Below are positions 1 through 13,700 of a stretch of 64,000 nt of DNA, in pieces; the stretch's first letter is position 1, and each line of letters starts with the position of its first letter. Location of the stretch: assembly GCF_018139145.2 (NCBI RefSeq), contig NC_059500.1, forward strand, positions 39,475,437 through 39,539,436, read 5' to 3'. The DNA is from Gymnogyps californianus. Lineage: Eukaryota > Chordata > Aves > Accipitriformes > Cathartidae. The notes below the pieces were generated by a model that was not told where the DNA came from, searched no databases, and was given only the letters and a program-made list of their open reading frames with translations. A program made the position numbers and the translations under genes.

Positions 1-1169
1 AACTGGATCTCTGCAGGGAAATAGCTCTTTTTTTTTTTCATTTAAATATGATTTTACTCGCAACTACAACACTTCTTCCTCTCTTTGCCCTTCCTCTTTC
101 TTGCTTTCCCCCTTGCACATCCTCATGGGGATATCAGTGTGGCAATCAGCATGGCTCATGGTTAGCTGGTGAATGCAGCTATGCCCAGAGATATCTGTGG
201 TGTGCAGTTTGAATGGAGTTGTTCCAAAAAGCCAATGAAAAGAGCTGGTGCAGAAGTATAAGATCTCTTGTACACCAGTAAGATAGTACGAATTTGGGGC
301 AGGGCAGGCCTGAGGAATCCCAAAAACGAAATCTCTCTAAGAAGCCTCTCAGAGTATGTTCCCTGGGAAATTATTACTTGTGTTTCTTTTGCTTTGTTTT
401 CTTTCTCTGCTTTCAGCCTATGTTTCACAAATTGTTTTATGATTCAGATTTTGCATGAGTCTAAGGGCGGTTTTACATTTTTGAAAGCCAAGTCATGTAT
501 ATCAGACATGTTTAGCAGAAAAAATACTATTACAGAAAACTCAAGATTCTCCTAACAAAAAGTGACATGGGCTCTGATCCTTTGAACATTTAAGTCCTTT
601 GTTTCACAATCACAGTGAGTAGCTGGGACTATTCAAACTGGAAAAAATAAATAAGTACTAAAGTAGTTGCAGAAATGGGATGTAAGTGCTGCAACTGATA
701 AAAATATATATAAGAAAGTTTGAGTTTTGCTACTAATGATGATGAGACTTGGTTCAGCTTGGCAACACGGGACTTGGATATTCTGCATGCAGTAGTATGC
801 ACACACACATGCCGTGGTGCCTGTTCGCTTGCCATCATAGATGCAGGGTAAAGGGATGCTGAGACACAGAGAAGCAAAAAAGCCAGTGAGCTGTACAGTA
901 GAAAGTGAAAGGAAACAGCAGAAAAAGAAATGAGAGAAAACTATACCTGAGCCCATGTGGGAAGACTCACAGAAGTTTCTTTAAAAGGTGCATTTGAAGT
1001 TTGTGTAAAATGACTAGGGGTATCATTCTGCTGGACAAGGGAGGCTTGGCTGTGCCTGGATGCTGAGCATAAAAGCCCAGTGTTCCTACTCATAGGGGAG
1101 GTGATAACTTGCTTTGGGGGATATTTTTTATAATGTTGATGCTGGCTTTTTGAATGTTTTTCTATGCAA

Positions 1170-1198
1170 TGTGTGTGTGTCTATGTGTGTGTGTGTGT
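1170..1198. repeat. (TG)n microsatellite, interrupted
   Basis: Two TG-repeat blocks separated by CTA, in the upstream flank. Confidence 0.9.
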
Positions 1199-2761
1199 AT
1201 GATGGGAAACACGCGAGTGTGTAATAAGAACTGTGGTTTCAGTGTGTGGAATTTGCTACTGGCAAGTTATTCTAGCACTGAGTCCAAGATAAATACCAGG
1301 TAGGCTTATATTTTTGCATGTGCTTTTTTGTCCTGAAATGTTTTAAAAGTCTTCCAAAATGCAGGAAGTTGCACCTGGGGTTTCACAATTTTCTTGGGAC
1401 TGACGTTCCCGGTGCACATCACTTCATTTTCTGTTTCTGCTTTAATTTTTGTTGTTTGGCAAACTCCTGAAGGGAAGCTTAGAAGAAGAGGCTCCAGACA
1501 AGTGTTTTTTCTTTGTCTGGGGGCTGGCTTCACTGGCTCTTCCTAAAAAATTTTCTTCTGCACTGTCCTACACACTATGGGAGTCTCTAGACCTCCTTTC
1601 CACACTCCTGTTGTTTTGATTCATTTCTTCAGAGGACAAGTAGGATTAAGCAGAATGGAAGGGTACTGACTTACTGGAAATGGTCTTGTTAGCTTCCTTA
1701 ATGTACATGTAATAGAAGAAAAAGGCTTTGAATTGAAGACACTCCACGGTGTCATTTAAAATTATTTTCTCTGGCCTCAGAGTACCTTTCCCTTTAAGGT
1801 CTTCTTTGCATGGATACTTGGACTAACGCTTAAATTTTTTCCCATTGAAATTGTGCGTCAGATCCAGAAGTGGGCTGTGGCCCAGCAGACACTTTCTTCC
1901 TGTTCCAGAGAACACACATCCCCCTAATAACCACCATATTATTCCTCACATGCCACCTAATGGGCTAAGTATGTGAAAAAGCAAAGACTCTGGAAGCCCT
2001 CGTGAAGAAGCATTGCAGTAGGGGTGTATAGGAAGCCATCGTTTGTGGGACAGCTGGGAGTCTGGCTGTCGTGCTGGCTTCTCCTGGCTTTTCTGTGGGG
2101 ATTTGTGATACCTGCATCTTGGTGTGTGTTTTGCAATCCTGCACTCTGGTCAAAAAGAAATGAAAGAGCGAATGGACTTGGCTAGCCATGAAAGCCAGTA
2201 AAAGGGTGGCAGATGATGGGGAGAAAAGTGCCAGAAAGGGCATTGTCTGGGTCTGAATTGTGGACAGCAGCAGCAGTATTCCCTTGAACAGCCACAGGAG
2301 CTGGGAAGAAAGCCCATCTTTGTGTTCAGGCAGTGACAAGGAAGATTTGGGAGGCATTGGGAAGCTGGGGATTTGGCTGGGAAAGGGTAAAAGGGGCTTG
2401 ATCCAGGAGAGGATGGGTTAGAAGAAGCAGGGGACTTCTGAGATGAGTGGCTTGGAGAGAGCAAGAAGTTGGGATCAGTACAGAAAAGTGAATGAAACCC
2501 ACAGAGCTGAGGAATAAATCCAGCTTCTGCACTTTAAAATATTCCAAAATTTAAAATATTCATAGAACTTTGTGACAGACCAACAAAATACTGCACAAAA
2601 CAGGCAGAAAACAATGCAATTGTAATTAAAATGTAACACATCATCATCAAAATTGTTATCTTTTAATCACAAGAAATCAGCCCTTGTAAAATACTTACTA
2701 TCTGCATGGAATAGTTATGATCTGTTCATTCCAAATATTATATTTAAGAGTCCTACCTTAC

Positions 2762-2783
2762 AATAATAATAATAATAATAAAT
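2762..2783. repeat. (AAT)n microsatellite
   Basis: Seven near-perfect AAT units in the upstream flank. Confidence 0.9.
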
Positions 2784-5700
2784 ACTACACAAGATTAGGA
2801 CATTGTTTGGCGGCACCACCATCACAGGGGTAAGTAATGCACTTCCAGTTCATAGAACTGAGAGAATGAGTCTTGTGTTGGCAAATTGGAGGCTATATCC
2901 TCTTATAAATGTGCTTCTGTTGACGCTTCACCCATTTTGCTGCAATTTTTTTCATAATTCTCAATGACACAAAACCCCCCAAAATATAAGAGGGGCCAGT
3001 GTTGTCCTAGATCCTTTCCTTTCAAAATTCTGCTACACTAAAATCACCAACAGGGAAGAATGCATTTTATATTTTTTTCCCTGTTTTGGCTACAAGGTTC
3101 TTTTTTCAAGGTCAAATTCATAATTCTTAGCTTTTTCATAAAGAAGGACTTAAAAGGCAAATGGGATTTTGTGATAGGCTGTCAGTAAGAGTATAACCTT
3201 GCTAAGAATACCTAGACAATTAAAGATATTCTTTAACTTCAGAAATTCTGCTTGCAAATTCATAGATGCACATCTACAGTCAAAGAACACTTCTCACCAA
3301 GTTTGCATCTTGAACATTTGTTTCTCTAAAGCTTTGAGAACAAAACCCCACTTAAAAACAAGCAGGAAAGAGCCACAGTAGAAAGAAGTGACACCGTGGA
3401 ATTGCGACAAGCGGATAGGGAATTCTGCCTTCCTACAAGTCCCTTCTGGCTTTGGTTTATCCTGTGGCCCTCTCCAGGATCGTACAATTTTATTTAAGCA
3501 CCAAAAGAGGTCACCAAATTTTCAGGAGCGCTGAGAACTCAGCTATGGTTTCTCTGTTGGATGCTGGCCCCTTTGTTCCACCCTACAGAGGTAGGAAAGA
3601 ATTATCAAAGCTTTTTTCTCTTTTTTTTTTCTTGCTATATTTTGTTCCAAAGGAAGTGGGTTCTGGAAACATTCACCGTTGTAAATCATGGCTTAAATTC
3701 AATACTTGTTCATCTGTTTAACTGCTGCTCTGTGTTTTCAGACTCTCACCTGGAGCTGCGTTGTTGGGAGAACAGAGGTAGCTGTATTGTCACTTGAAAA
3801 TACATGAAAATCATAATGGATAGTAGTAATTTACATAAAATATTGGTATTGAAGGGTTCTTTAATCTGTTTTAAAATTAAAAGTGGCTACGCATCTTATT
3901 TATTGCGTGTCATGAATCCTTTCCCATTCTTTTATATCTTACAATAACTGATAAAATCTAAGCCTTTTATCCACCACAGACGCTCCATATCCCAGTGGGC
4001 CTTTGATCCAGTATGATCTTCTTAAACAGCAGTATAGGGTCAGAGCATTTTCTCCAGAGAGTTTTGAGCTGAAGCATATTTCATAATGAGGCCCTTTTTT
4101 ATTAAGATCTGTTCTGCCACTCTAATGGAAAACATAGATTTGTGATCTGTCCCTTACAGGGTATTAAACAAAAAATTATACTATCATTATTGGATTAGTT
4201 ACCCCAGTGCTTTCAGAGATTAACTTGTTATTGCTACATTTTTCTAAATGGCTTATTGCTAGTTTAATATGAATGGATTTCGAGCGGTCCTGTAAGTAGA
4301 AAATCGATAAATGGACCAGCAGTGTAATCTTTTAGACTAATAAAAAAATGTGACTCGCAGCTTCATACAATTAAACTCGACTTAAACTCTCTTCCGTATC
4401 TTTATCAGGGTTTTAATTCTCTTGTGCTTTTCCATGGAAGGAAAGTTCCATGTTTAGTAGCTCAGAAGGAGGCACTGAGGAAGGATTCTTCTGTAACTAG
4501 CTGAGATAAGATGAAGTGAATATGGAAATCTGATAGCAGGATTTATGCTAATGCAAAGTCTTTAGATCACGTAGGCTGGTCAGGTATTTATTTCTTGAGC
4601 TTCCTATGTGTTGCAAAACATGTTGCTGAAAAAGGGTGTTCACTGCGTCAGTAGAAACATAGCCATAATACTGGTCCTCCTTCCCATGCCCTGTGATAAA
4701 AATGGTATGTCTAGGTTCATGCCCATTTAAGCAGTTTATTGTCATAGCCAGGGGACAATGACGTACAGTGCTCCAGAGCATATGAAATTTGAAATCGCAT
4801 GTTGTTTGCAAGCTGCTGAAAGAAGACATTGCCTCTATGAAATGTACAACTTTGTATGCTGCTATATATAACAATTTATACACATTCAAGGAGTCTATGC
4901 AAAAGCACCTCTGTTAGGTTCTCTCTAATATCTTTATTGTACATGAGATCAAATAAAGATGGATCTGAGGAAGACCCTGGGAATAAATACCAGTATACCT
5001 GGACTCCTATTATAGAGGATGCACTGCTTTCACCATGAAATGCTGTGAGTCCAAGATGTGTATCGTACCTTCAATAACTCGTCTTTCTAGTAGACGTGCA
5101 TCCAAATTGTTATTCCGGGCATGATCATTAGCGGTTCTAGCATTGCAGTAAAACCTAGAAACTTTGGGCATAGATTAGTTTAATCCTTTGTGCAATCTAA
5201 CCACATTATCACGTGAACATCTACCGTTTTGATTGGCTTGACTTCAGAATTGTGAACTGAATTTAGTGGATGTTGCTTACTAGGGTCTATGACTTCTGAA
5301 AATTGCTGCAGTGGCTGTATCTCTTTTATCAAAATACAGAAATTTGTGTTTGCTTCTGGTTTCCAGCATTCTGTTTCTGACCTCCACATTACTTATATAT
5401 GTTCACTTATGTTTTTAACTTGGATTTTTACTTGCGTTTGCCCCGATTTCCCCCTTCTGCCCACAGAAAAAACTGAGACACTTGAGTTTGGCCCTCTAAA
5501 TGAGTGTCAGGTAACGTAGAAATAATAAATGATAAGGTGTAGTACCGCAAGAAGGTTTCCTTTCGTTTTGATGCAACCTGTTCAGTTCAGGAAAAATGCA
5601 CTTTCTACCCAGCTGAGTGACATCTAGCTATCCTCACAAGGGAAGAAGTCTACCTAAAACCTGATGAATATGACGAAGTGTTAATTCTTGGAATGCCCCA

Positions 5701-8334
5701 GTGAAAACAAAAATAATTTCAAAGTGGTTTTTTTCAAGTATTTGTCCACAGGAAGATAAGCTGCAGTTTAAAACCTAAAGGCATTTAAATCTTTTGCCAG
5801 TATACCTCCTGAACGTCTGATATGGATTTAAGGATTGAAGCTATCCATTTGGTGAGAAATTTTTGTTCAGAGAAACGTGCAACATGTTGGACAATCAGAT
5901 ACCGCTAAACTTGGGTATATATCTGGGGTGCTAAATTGTGTTTTGGAATGGTGGTTTTATTATTAATTGTCTGGTTGAGAGACTTAAACCATTTGGTGCT
6001 TGGACAAATTGGAATCCTTTAAGTAAATAGTTTAGTCTTGGCATCCTTTCACTCTAACTGCTGCAACTTATCCAGTTAATGTCGGAGGGGTGGATGTTTC
6101 ATCTCAAAAGCACATTTAGAAGGACAAAATTTGGTTTTATACACACTGTCTCTTACACTAAAAGCACAGATTTTCAAACAGTGTATAAAAGTCCATAATT
6201 CATGCCCAGCCATAGGCAGCATTTGCAACTATTTCAGCCCAAACTGGGAAAGCACCTTTTTTTGTTGGAGAAACGTGCATTTCTTAGACTGCCTTGAATT
6301 CAGGTTGGGAGTCTGACTTCATGGATTGCATTTGACTATTGCTATCAGAACTTGGTGGCTGAGAGGGAAAATTTAAATTTGAACAGACAGTACAGTCATG
6401 GGATATAAGCATACTCCTACGTGCATAATAATATATTACAATAAAAAATACTTAAGTTTCAATCCTGCAAATGTTTACTAAGTGCTTAACTCTCAGAGGA
6501 CTCCTAAGTCTGTAAAATCAAGCAGATGTGTAACTGTTTGCAGGATTTGTGCCTTAGGACTTGCTCTGTATCCTACCAAGCTCCATGGAGGTCGGGTTTG
6601 GGATATTTAGAAGCCTTAAGGTAACACATATGCACATTGTTGAGTTGTTGAAACATTTTTGAAAGGAAAATAGAAGAAACTCATATGCCAGTGGAAATAA
6701 TCTTAAAATAGAATGAAACAGCTGTTGGGGTATGTATGTGTGTATATGTGTATGGAAAGCAAGCGAATAGCTACAAGAGTATTTCAGCAGAAGTGATACA
6801 AGATTTTGTAGTGCAACAGGACATTGGCAGGATTGCTGGAATCATCTTTTGCTCTACAGCTCTGAGTACCTTAAGAAAATAATTACTTTCACTGCTGAAA
6901 CATAGTTTGCCCAGCAGGATGACTGGCTTTAGAAACTTCCCCATTTACTGATAGTGGTTCTAACAGTAGCTGAGAGGGATGTGTTGATACTTAACTTCAT
7001 CTTATTAAAAGTGGTGAAGTCAAATCCCAAAGCCCTGCCACTTCCCCCTGAAGGTAATCGCCCAGGCAGTTAAATTCTGGTGAAATAAAAATCTGTCATT
7101 TGACAAGAGCAGTACTGGTTTTATGCACCGATCAAGCTCAGAAGCTTCAAGTAAGTCATCTGACTTTCAGTCTGAAAATCAGTAGTGAGATAAAACACTC
7201 AGATATTATAGAATTGGCAGTGTTAGAGGCTTCAGCTTTATCCATACCTGGGCTTATTTTTGTTATCACAGTACAAACACATAAAACAGTAAAAAATAAT
7301 GTTTTCTACTAAATGTCCAGAATTTCCTTTTTTCCCCCAGCAGCAATAGCAATATTTCAATGACAATGTTTTTACTGTGTTTTGTTTTTGTTTTTTGAAA
7401 TCAGAATATTACAAAAAAATAAAGCCATGTGTGGATGGCTGTTCTGAAGGATAACTGACCTATTAGACACATAAGTTTCAAGATTTATTCAGTAGTTTGT
7501 AGAGCTTAAATAAATTCCTGTTTTATTCCGAACTGTGCCCATTTCCACTTATGAGCAGGAATACCTCCACTGAATGCTCCTTTTCTGTTCCAGCAAATCG
7601 ATTCCAAACGTATTTTCTTGAATTCTTCTTTTGCTACTACACTGTCTCCCCAGAAGATGTTCTAAATGGAATTATTTATTATTTATAGGCTCTTGTTAAA
7701 GCCTATAAAATCCTGCCTGTGTTAAATTTTCATTTTTGCCTGTTGGCCAGCTGGTATTCTGAATGATCATGTCTTTGTGCAAACATAATAGATAATGAGG
7801 AGAAGTAGATGGAATACTTACTTCTTGGTGAATATGTGCACATTTCAGGGGTTTTGTTTCTTTGCTTGGTAGGCAAAAAAACATCCTATGATTGCCAGAA
7901 GTTCTGAAATGATAATCAGATGAACTGATCTAAAAGTTGTCAGAGTGCTCTGCTTCCACTTTACATAATAAGTATAATTAAAACTGTATGACTGGAATGC
8001 TGAGAGGTGACTCAAGTAATTGGCTGGTTATTTGTTAAGAAGGTGTAAATTCTCCAGAAAAGCCCTGTGCATACCAACTGAAAATGCAACCCATGAAATA
8101 AATCCATCTGCCTACATTTGTTTTAACAGTAATACTGACCTTAGAGCAAGGTATTTCCGAAGGATTTTTAATGACCAGCTGGAGTTAATAGCCTCTGGCT
8201 GTACCTCAGGCTTTAAACTCTGCCCAGCCAGCCATTAATTCCTAGGAAATGCTCTGTTCCTTGATTGTTACTGCTTAACGGCATGACAGCCTAGACTGTA
8301 AATAGCTGTTAGCAGAGAAAATGTTATTATTGTT

Positions 8335-8390
8335 AAATGCACATAGTACCTTCCTTCAGAAAAGACTCCAAAATATTTACAAGCTGAGGG
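8335..8390 (-). mobile_element. Possible MIR-type SINE fragment
   Basis: ACATAGTACCTTCCTTCAG followed by CTCCAAAATATTTACAAGC resembles the 3' tail of an amniote MIR in reverse (GCGCCTTCCATCC ... CTCAAAGCGCTTTACAAAC). It is short and diverged, so tentative. Confidence 0.3.
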
Positions 8391-10454
8391 TTCTCAAAAA
8401 AAGTAAGCAAAGATGGTTTTTTTTTCTGGGGAAATAGCCTATTTCGTAACAGGGCTAAGAAGATGCATATTCTCAGTATGTCTCTGAGAAATTAGACACC
8501 CTTAGGTTTGTCTCATTGCCCACTGCTGGTGTTTCTGGCTACAGGCTAGAGAAGCATTAGCATTACCCTCTTCTAGCCCTGGCTGTTGGCCAAGAGGATC
8601 TGAATTTTGTGGACATTTACCAATCTTCTAGCAAAACATGTCAAAAGTCTGCAAATGTCTGCCACCAGAGCTCCAACATGCAAAAAAAGAATTACGCTCA
8701 TATAAGTAGTTTGTGGTTAGGTCTGATTGTATAGGTACAACATCTAAGGCAGTATAGCCTTATCTGCGATGGCTGCATGCTACAGGGAACTTAGGAGGAG
8801 AACATTTGATTACTGAAAGGGATGAGTCGGAAAAAAAGAAGTCTTGATTTCTGCCATGTCTTCACAAACATCCACAGAGACATTAGTAACCGGGGGAATG
8901 AAAAGACAGACCCGGTGACTGATAAACCAGAGGAATCATGTGGCTGAAAGCCAGATTTTCTGGCTTACTCTGTGCCACCGGTGCGCTCAAAGGGGGTGCA
9001 TTCAGGCCACCACTTCCCCATTCAACCACAAGCATTAGTGAGGTGCTGAGGAAGTCAGCCCTGATGCTGAGAAACCGTGTAAGCTTGTGTTTCATAGCGT
9101 GCACATCAGTTGCACTGTCACTTCCCACAATACTCTGCCTAACCTTAAGCACAGGACCAAAGGCTTTGCCAGGCTATCAGCAAAGGCTGTACAGAAGGCT
9201 TTGCTAGGCGTGCAGCTGCACTATACAGAAACACAGAGTTTCTGGAGCATGAAATGAATTCATAACAAGCCACTGTTAAACATGCCTGTTTTACAATTGT
9301 GAATGAGAGGAGACGGATACTACAGATTTGTAACAATGCTAAATATAATGTGATAAATGACTTTTGACACATGTTGGTTAAGGAATTTTATCATGTAGAT
9401 ATGAATGAAAACTGGTGATGAGCATAAAGCTACTAGAGATTTCACAAACTCAAATCCACAGCTGAGAGAAAATAGTGTTTTTCTGATAGAGAATATTTCA
9501 CAGCAGTGATCTTTTTAATCATATCATCATTTGTAACTGGCCTACTATGACTTTTCTAGATCTAACACGGTTACAAGTTCTCTGAACAAGTACTAATAGA
9601 TTTTACTATAATTTTAAATAGAGTGCTGCTGAAGCTAGCAAAATGACATTGTAAGACCTTTTTTTCAGTGGTTGCAGACTTTCTTAAAAGAACAGACCTC
9701 TTGTGTTTTCTCCCTGCTGTTTCTTAATTAGGCTTTCTTTATTCCATGACAAATCGGTATCACACCATTATCCAGTTACAGATCAGTCTTCACATGTCTT
9801 TCCCATTCCCATTAATGCACTGGCACAACTCAGAGCAGCATTTAATCGTGTTCCATTTTTGATTCCTCTTGGAGCTACAGAGCAGCCATCACCGAACAGT
9901 GCCTGGCAAAGTGTGAATCATCAAGATGTCAGCAGCAGCACAAGGGCAGCTCTGACAACAGAGGCACAAGGTCTTGCTGGTGGAGTTTTTGCTCCACCCT
10001 TGTTACAGCCTGAGAAAAATTCCAGATGGGGCTCAAGCTCCCAGTCTCCTCATGCTTTTGGCCATCTGTTCGCATCAACAGCTTGGCTTTCACCCCGCGG
10101 CATGGAGAAGGGTTTTTGGGAAGTGACAAGTAATGCTGCAGCCCCTATATAGGTTTTGAATGTTGAGGAAGTTGGAACCACTGAAGATAGATAATGTCTC
10201 CCTAACTAATTTAGTTACTTGTTTGCAGCATTTCATATGCTGTAATGTACATCTACGTTTTATCACATTTAGAACATTTCACTGCTGTATCCCATATGTT
10301 TCCAGTAAATACACTCACTGGGAAACCACTCAGAAGCCTTTTTGCAATCTAGATACTTTCCCAGTGACGCTTTAATTTTCCTAGTCAGTTACTAAAGCTA
10401 CTGATGCTTTCATTTTTTTTACTTTCAATTATGGCTTTATAGTATTTAGTTAGT

Positions 10455-10570
10455 GCATGGAAAAGGCAAAGGTTAATGACTTCCTAGAAGTCACAAAGCC
10501 AATTAATGAAGACTCTGAGGGACCAGGCTTCTTGACTCCTATTGTTTGAATGTCTTTTTTCCTCTACAAT
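10455..10570 (-). mobile_element. MIR-type SINE remnant
   Basis: In reverse orientation, AGGTTAATGACTTCCTAGAA, then GTCACAAAGCCAATTAATGA, and later GGCTTCTTGACTCCTATTG follow the order of the MIR core and head (AGGTTAAGTGACTTGCCCAAGG ... CTGACTCCCAG). Old and diverged. Confidence 0.6.
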
Positions 10571-10611
10571 AATTATTAGACTTACTTTTCACATCATGTT
10601 CCTTAGTCCTC

Positions 10612-10740
10612 ATTCCTAGAGCATTTTACAATGCCAGTATCATTTTGCTCATTTACCAGATGGGGAAAAATTGCCACTTGGAGGAAGGAAATAAAATGCT
10701 TTCAGCCACCCAGAAGACTCATGGTTCATCCAGTGCACTC
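10612..10740 (-). mobile_element. Second MIR-type SINE remnant
   Basis: AGAGCATTTTACAATGCC followed by CATTTACCAGATGGGGAAAA resembles the reverse complement of the 3' half of an amniote MIR (GCTTTACAAAC ... CATTTTACAGATGGGGAAAC). It lies close to the remnant at 10,455-10,570 and has the same orientation. Confidence 0.45.
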
Positions 10741-13700
10741 TCCACAAAATTCATGGGCCACTAGGTGCATTTTGAGTATCATTTTACTGCCTATGATATG
10801 CTTGTACACAAGGCACTGTGACTTCAACAGTAGTAGTAGTAACATTTCTCGATAGGATGGAAACGGATCGTCAGGTCATTAGCTTTTTGGTGGGGTCAGG
10901 CTGGACACATTTTACATTCAGGCATAGGTTGAGCTCACAGGGGAACAGGGTACAACCTCTGTTCTCTTACAGTCAAATACCACCTGTTTCTTGAGTTTTT
11001 CCAAATGTTGTTGGCCATTTGGTCAATTTGTACAATCCAATCATCTGAAGTAAGAGCCTAGTTACTGAGAAATTTTTCGGACTCTTGATATTTAGGGAAT
11101 CGAGAATAGCTAGTATTTCTAAATGTTTAAATTTTAAGATTGGAAATACTAATTATTCTTCTGTTCTCATTGGTATGAACTGTCATTTAGGAGCAAAGAA
11201 ATTACCATAGTGGATCAGGCCACTGGTGTAGCAAGCTGGGTTATCCATCTGCAGGAGTAGTTCATAGATACGTAACTCTGAGCTGTTATTCATGGATGCA
11301 GAGTTGCTTACACAAGCTTTATTGCTCACTGCAGATTCTGCGGTTTTATGCCAGCTCAGGTATCGGTAACTGAAAGGCTCCCTCGTACAGTCCTGCCCTC
11401 ACAGCTGGGCAGACTGACACAAGAGAACTGAGGAGCACCTAAAGCATGGACACTTCAGAGCTTAATATATGGGGCTCCCTGCACAATTTCTTTATTTGAT
11501 GCTTTGTCCAGACCAGTGAATTTCAGATAAGAGTTTAATAGGCAAGAAGGTTGCTTGCGCTTATTTTGCGGTCACTGTGAGCTCCACATGGTAGCACTTA
11601 GTAGGGAAGGGATTCAGCTTTGTATTCTTATTTGATATCACATTATTTCATGACAATAACTATTTTATAAGATCAAATATGAAAGAACCTCTAACGACAT
11701 TGTAGCTGCCCCCAGAGCTATTTTATGTCCTATGAAATGAAAGAAATACGTAAATGTAAGGAAATGCATAGTTAAATTCTAGGTTTGAGCTAAAGCTCTT
11801 GAGCAAGCTTCCAGGGACACCGCTGGGAGAAAACAAGGGGTGTGACATTGTGGGTACAAGACAAACAGGGGACAGGCAACTATTTCCAAAATTAATAAAA
11901 TCTTGTATGGAGCAACAAACTCTATGCCTTAAACTTGTGATTATTACACAAACAGCTTTATGAGATTTTTGGCTCTTACTTTGTGTTTCTTAATACATTT
12001 AGATTTATTTTATATGTAATCTTAATTAATAACTTGGCATTGTGATGCTCAGATTTGGGTTAATTCAACACAATTTGTGTTGAATTTATTTATTTGTAAT
12101 TTACAGATACATATTCTCAACCTTATCTCCATCATAATACAATATTTATCTTCTTTGCTATTTTATTGTGTCATGCATTTGCATATACATCTTTCATTTA
12201 CAGAGGTACCTGAAACAATGCCTTTAAACCAGGCTTTACATGGTCCGTACAAAGCTGTATAAAGCACTTTTGAACTGTATGCATTATATGCACGTAAATG
12301 ATTATCAGTTGTGAATCAGATTCACCATATTAAATTACAGACCATTTAAAGGTGATCCAATGTAAATATTCAGTTAATGCAGCAAGGAAATTAAGGAAAC
12401 AAAGGAACACTGTTTTAATGAGAGAATGATGGAAAACAAATTGATATTTTGTCTGGGATGTCACAAGGAAGGGACTAAATCTGAAGATAGACAAGGTTAA
12501 AGAAAGGTTAATACCAATAAAGGAAGAAGGATTGCTAAAACAACTGAGAGGAGATTTATGAGAGAGTGCATTCCACAGATTTGCAACTATGAGTATTGCA
12601 GGCAAAGGAGTGTGGATGACAAACTGTTTAAAGAAGCAGTGAAGGCACTGGAATATTGGAGTTATATTTCCTTTGGGAGGTCAAAGAAGCACCATATTGT
12701 AGTGTCCAATAAACTAAACGAAGGAATGAGAAATACGAGGTTTTCGGTTAATGTATAGAGAATGTGGGGGCAAAGTTGGCAATCCACGAATTGTAGTTCT
12801 TGTTTTCTGCCACAGAGCTGTATTGTTTCAGCCCTGTTTTGACTAACACTGGAATGACTGTGATTCTACAGACTTGCTGTATACTATTTTGGTAGCTACT
12901 TTAATACTCAGGAAGTAGAGATCTTTTCCATTTTGAAGAGAATCCCTGCTTAGGGACTTTTTTGTGAGGCAGGGGTCTGCAACACTGAAAAAATACGTAA
13001 TTTGGAAAGGCATGAAGGCTACACTAGCAGACTGGGCTATCTTACTGTGAACAAGGCATCATATACAACATTCAGCAAATGTTGAACAATGCAGACCAGG
13101 GAGACGATTTCTCAAACTGATTAGCTAAAGCTGCCTGCATGAGACTGGGTTAAAACCAAAGAGAGGTATCTTCTCACTGTCTCTCCATCCAGTCGTCTTC
13201 TCCTGTGTTCTATGCCCTTTAATATTTTATTATTCCTTTTTTTTTTTCAGTATGCACCATGGAAGTCAGCATTAGGAATACTATGGTTAATAGGTGGAAA
13301 TTCGTGCATTGAGTAAATATTGGTCATTTCTTCATTTTTCATCTGATGTGTAGTATTTATGTTTACACTTGGGATTTGTTTGGTTTTGATGGAGACATAT
13401 GCTTGGGAAGACTTACAGATGAAAAGGCAGTCTCATGTTTCAAACAAAACTATGTCAGTTTGGCAACTGTGCTTCCATTTTTAATAAAAGCATTTCATCC
13501 AGATGATAAAAGGCAGTTATAAGAGAAATTTATCTACTTATATGCTTACATTTTCTCCTTGTATTCTCTTACTTGTCGTCTTCTCCATGGACAGTGACTC
13601 TGTTTTGCTGAATTTTTAGTACAGTGGGATGTTGTAAGGCAACATTTGGTTTTTACCTCAGTTTATGATTTGTATCATGCCATGAAAAGTTGAGGCATAC

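Noticed and set aside
1965..2357. 130-codon minus-strand open frame
   Set aside because: Within chance length; low-complexity Ser/Leu/Phe composition.
4548..4889. 113-codon minus-strand open frame with a protein-like patch (GHGKEDQYYGYV)
   Set aside because: Within chance length, no recognised domain and no flanking splice sites considered convincing.
9703..10152. 149-codon + strand open frame
   Set aside because: About one such frame is expected by chance in a window of this size and composition. No family resemblance, and the start context is unremarkable.
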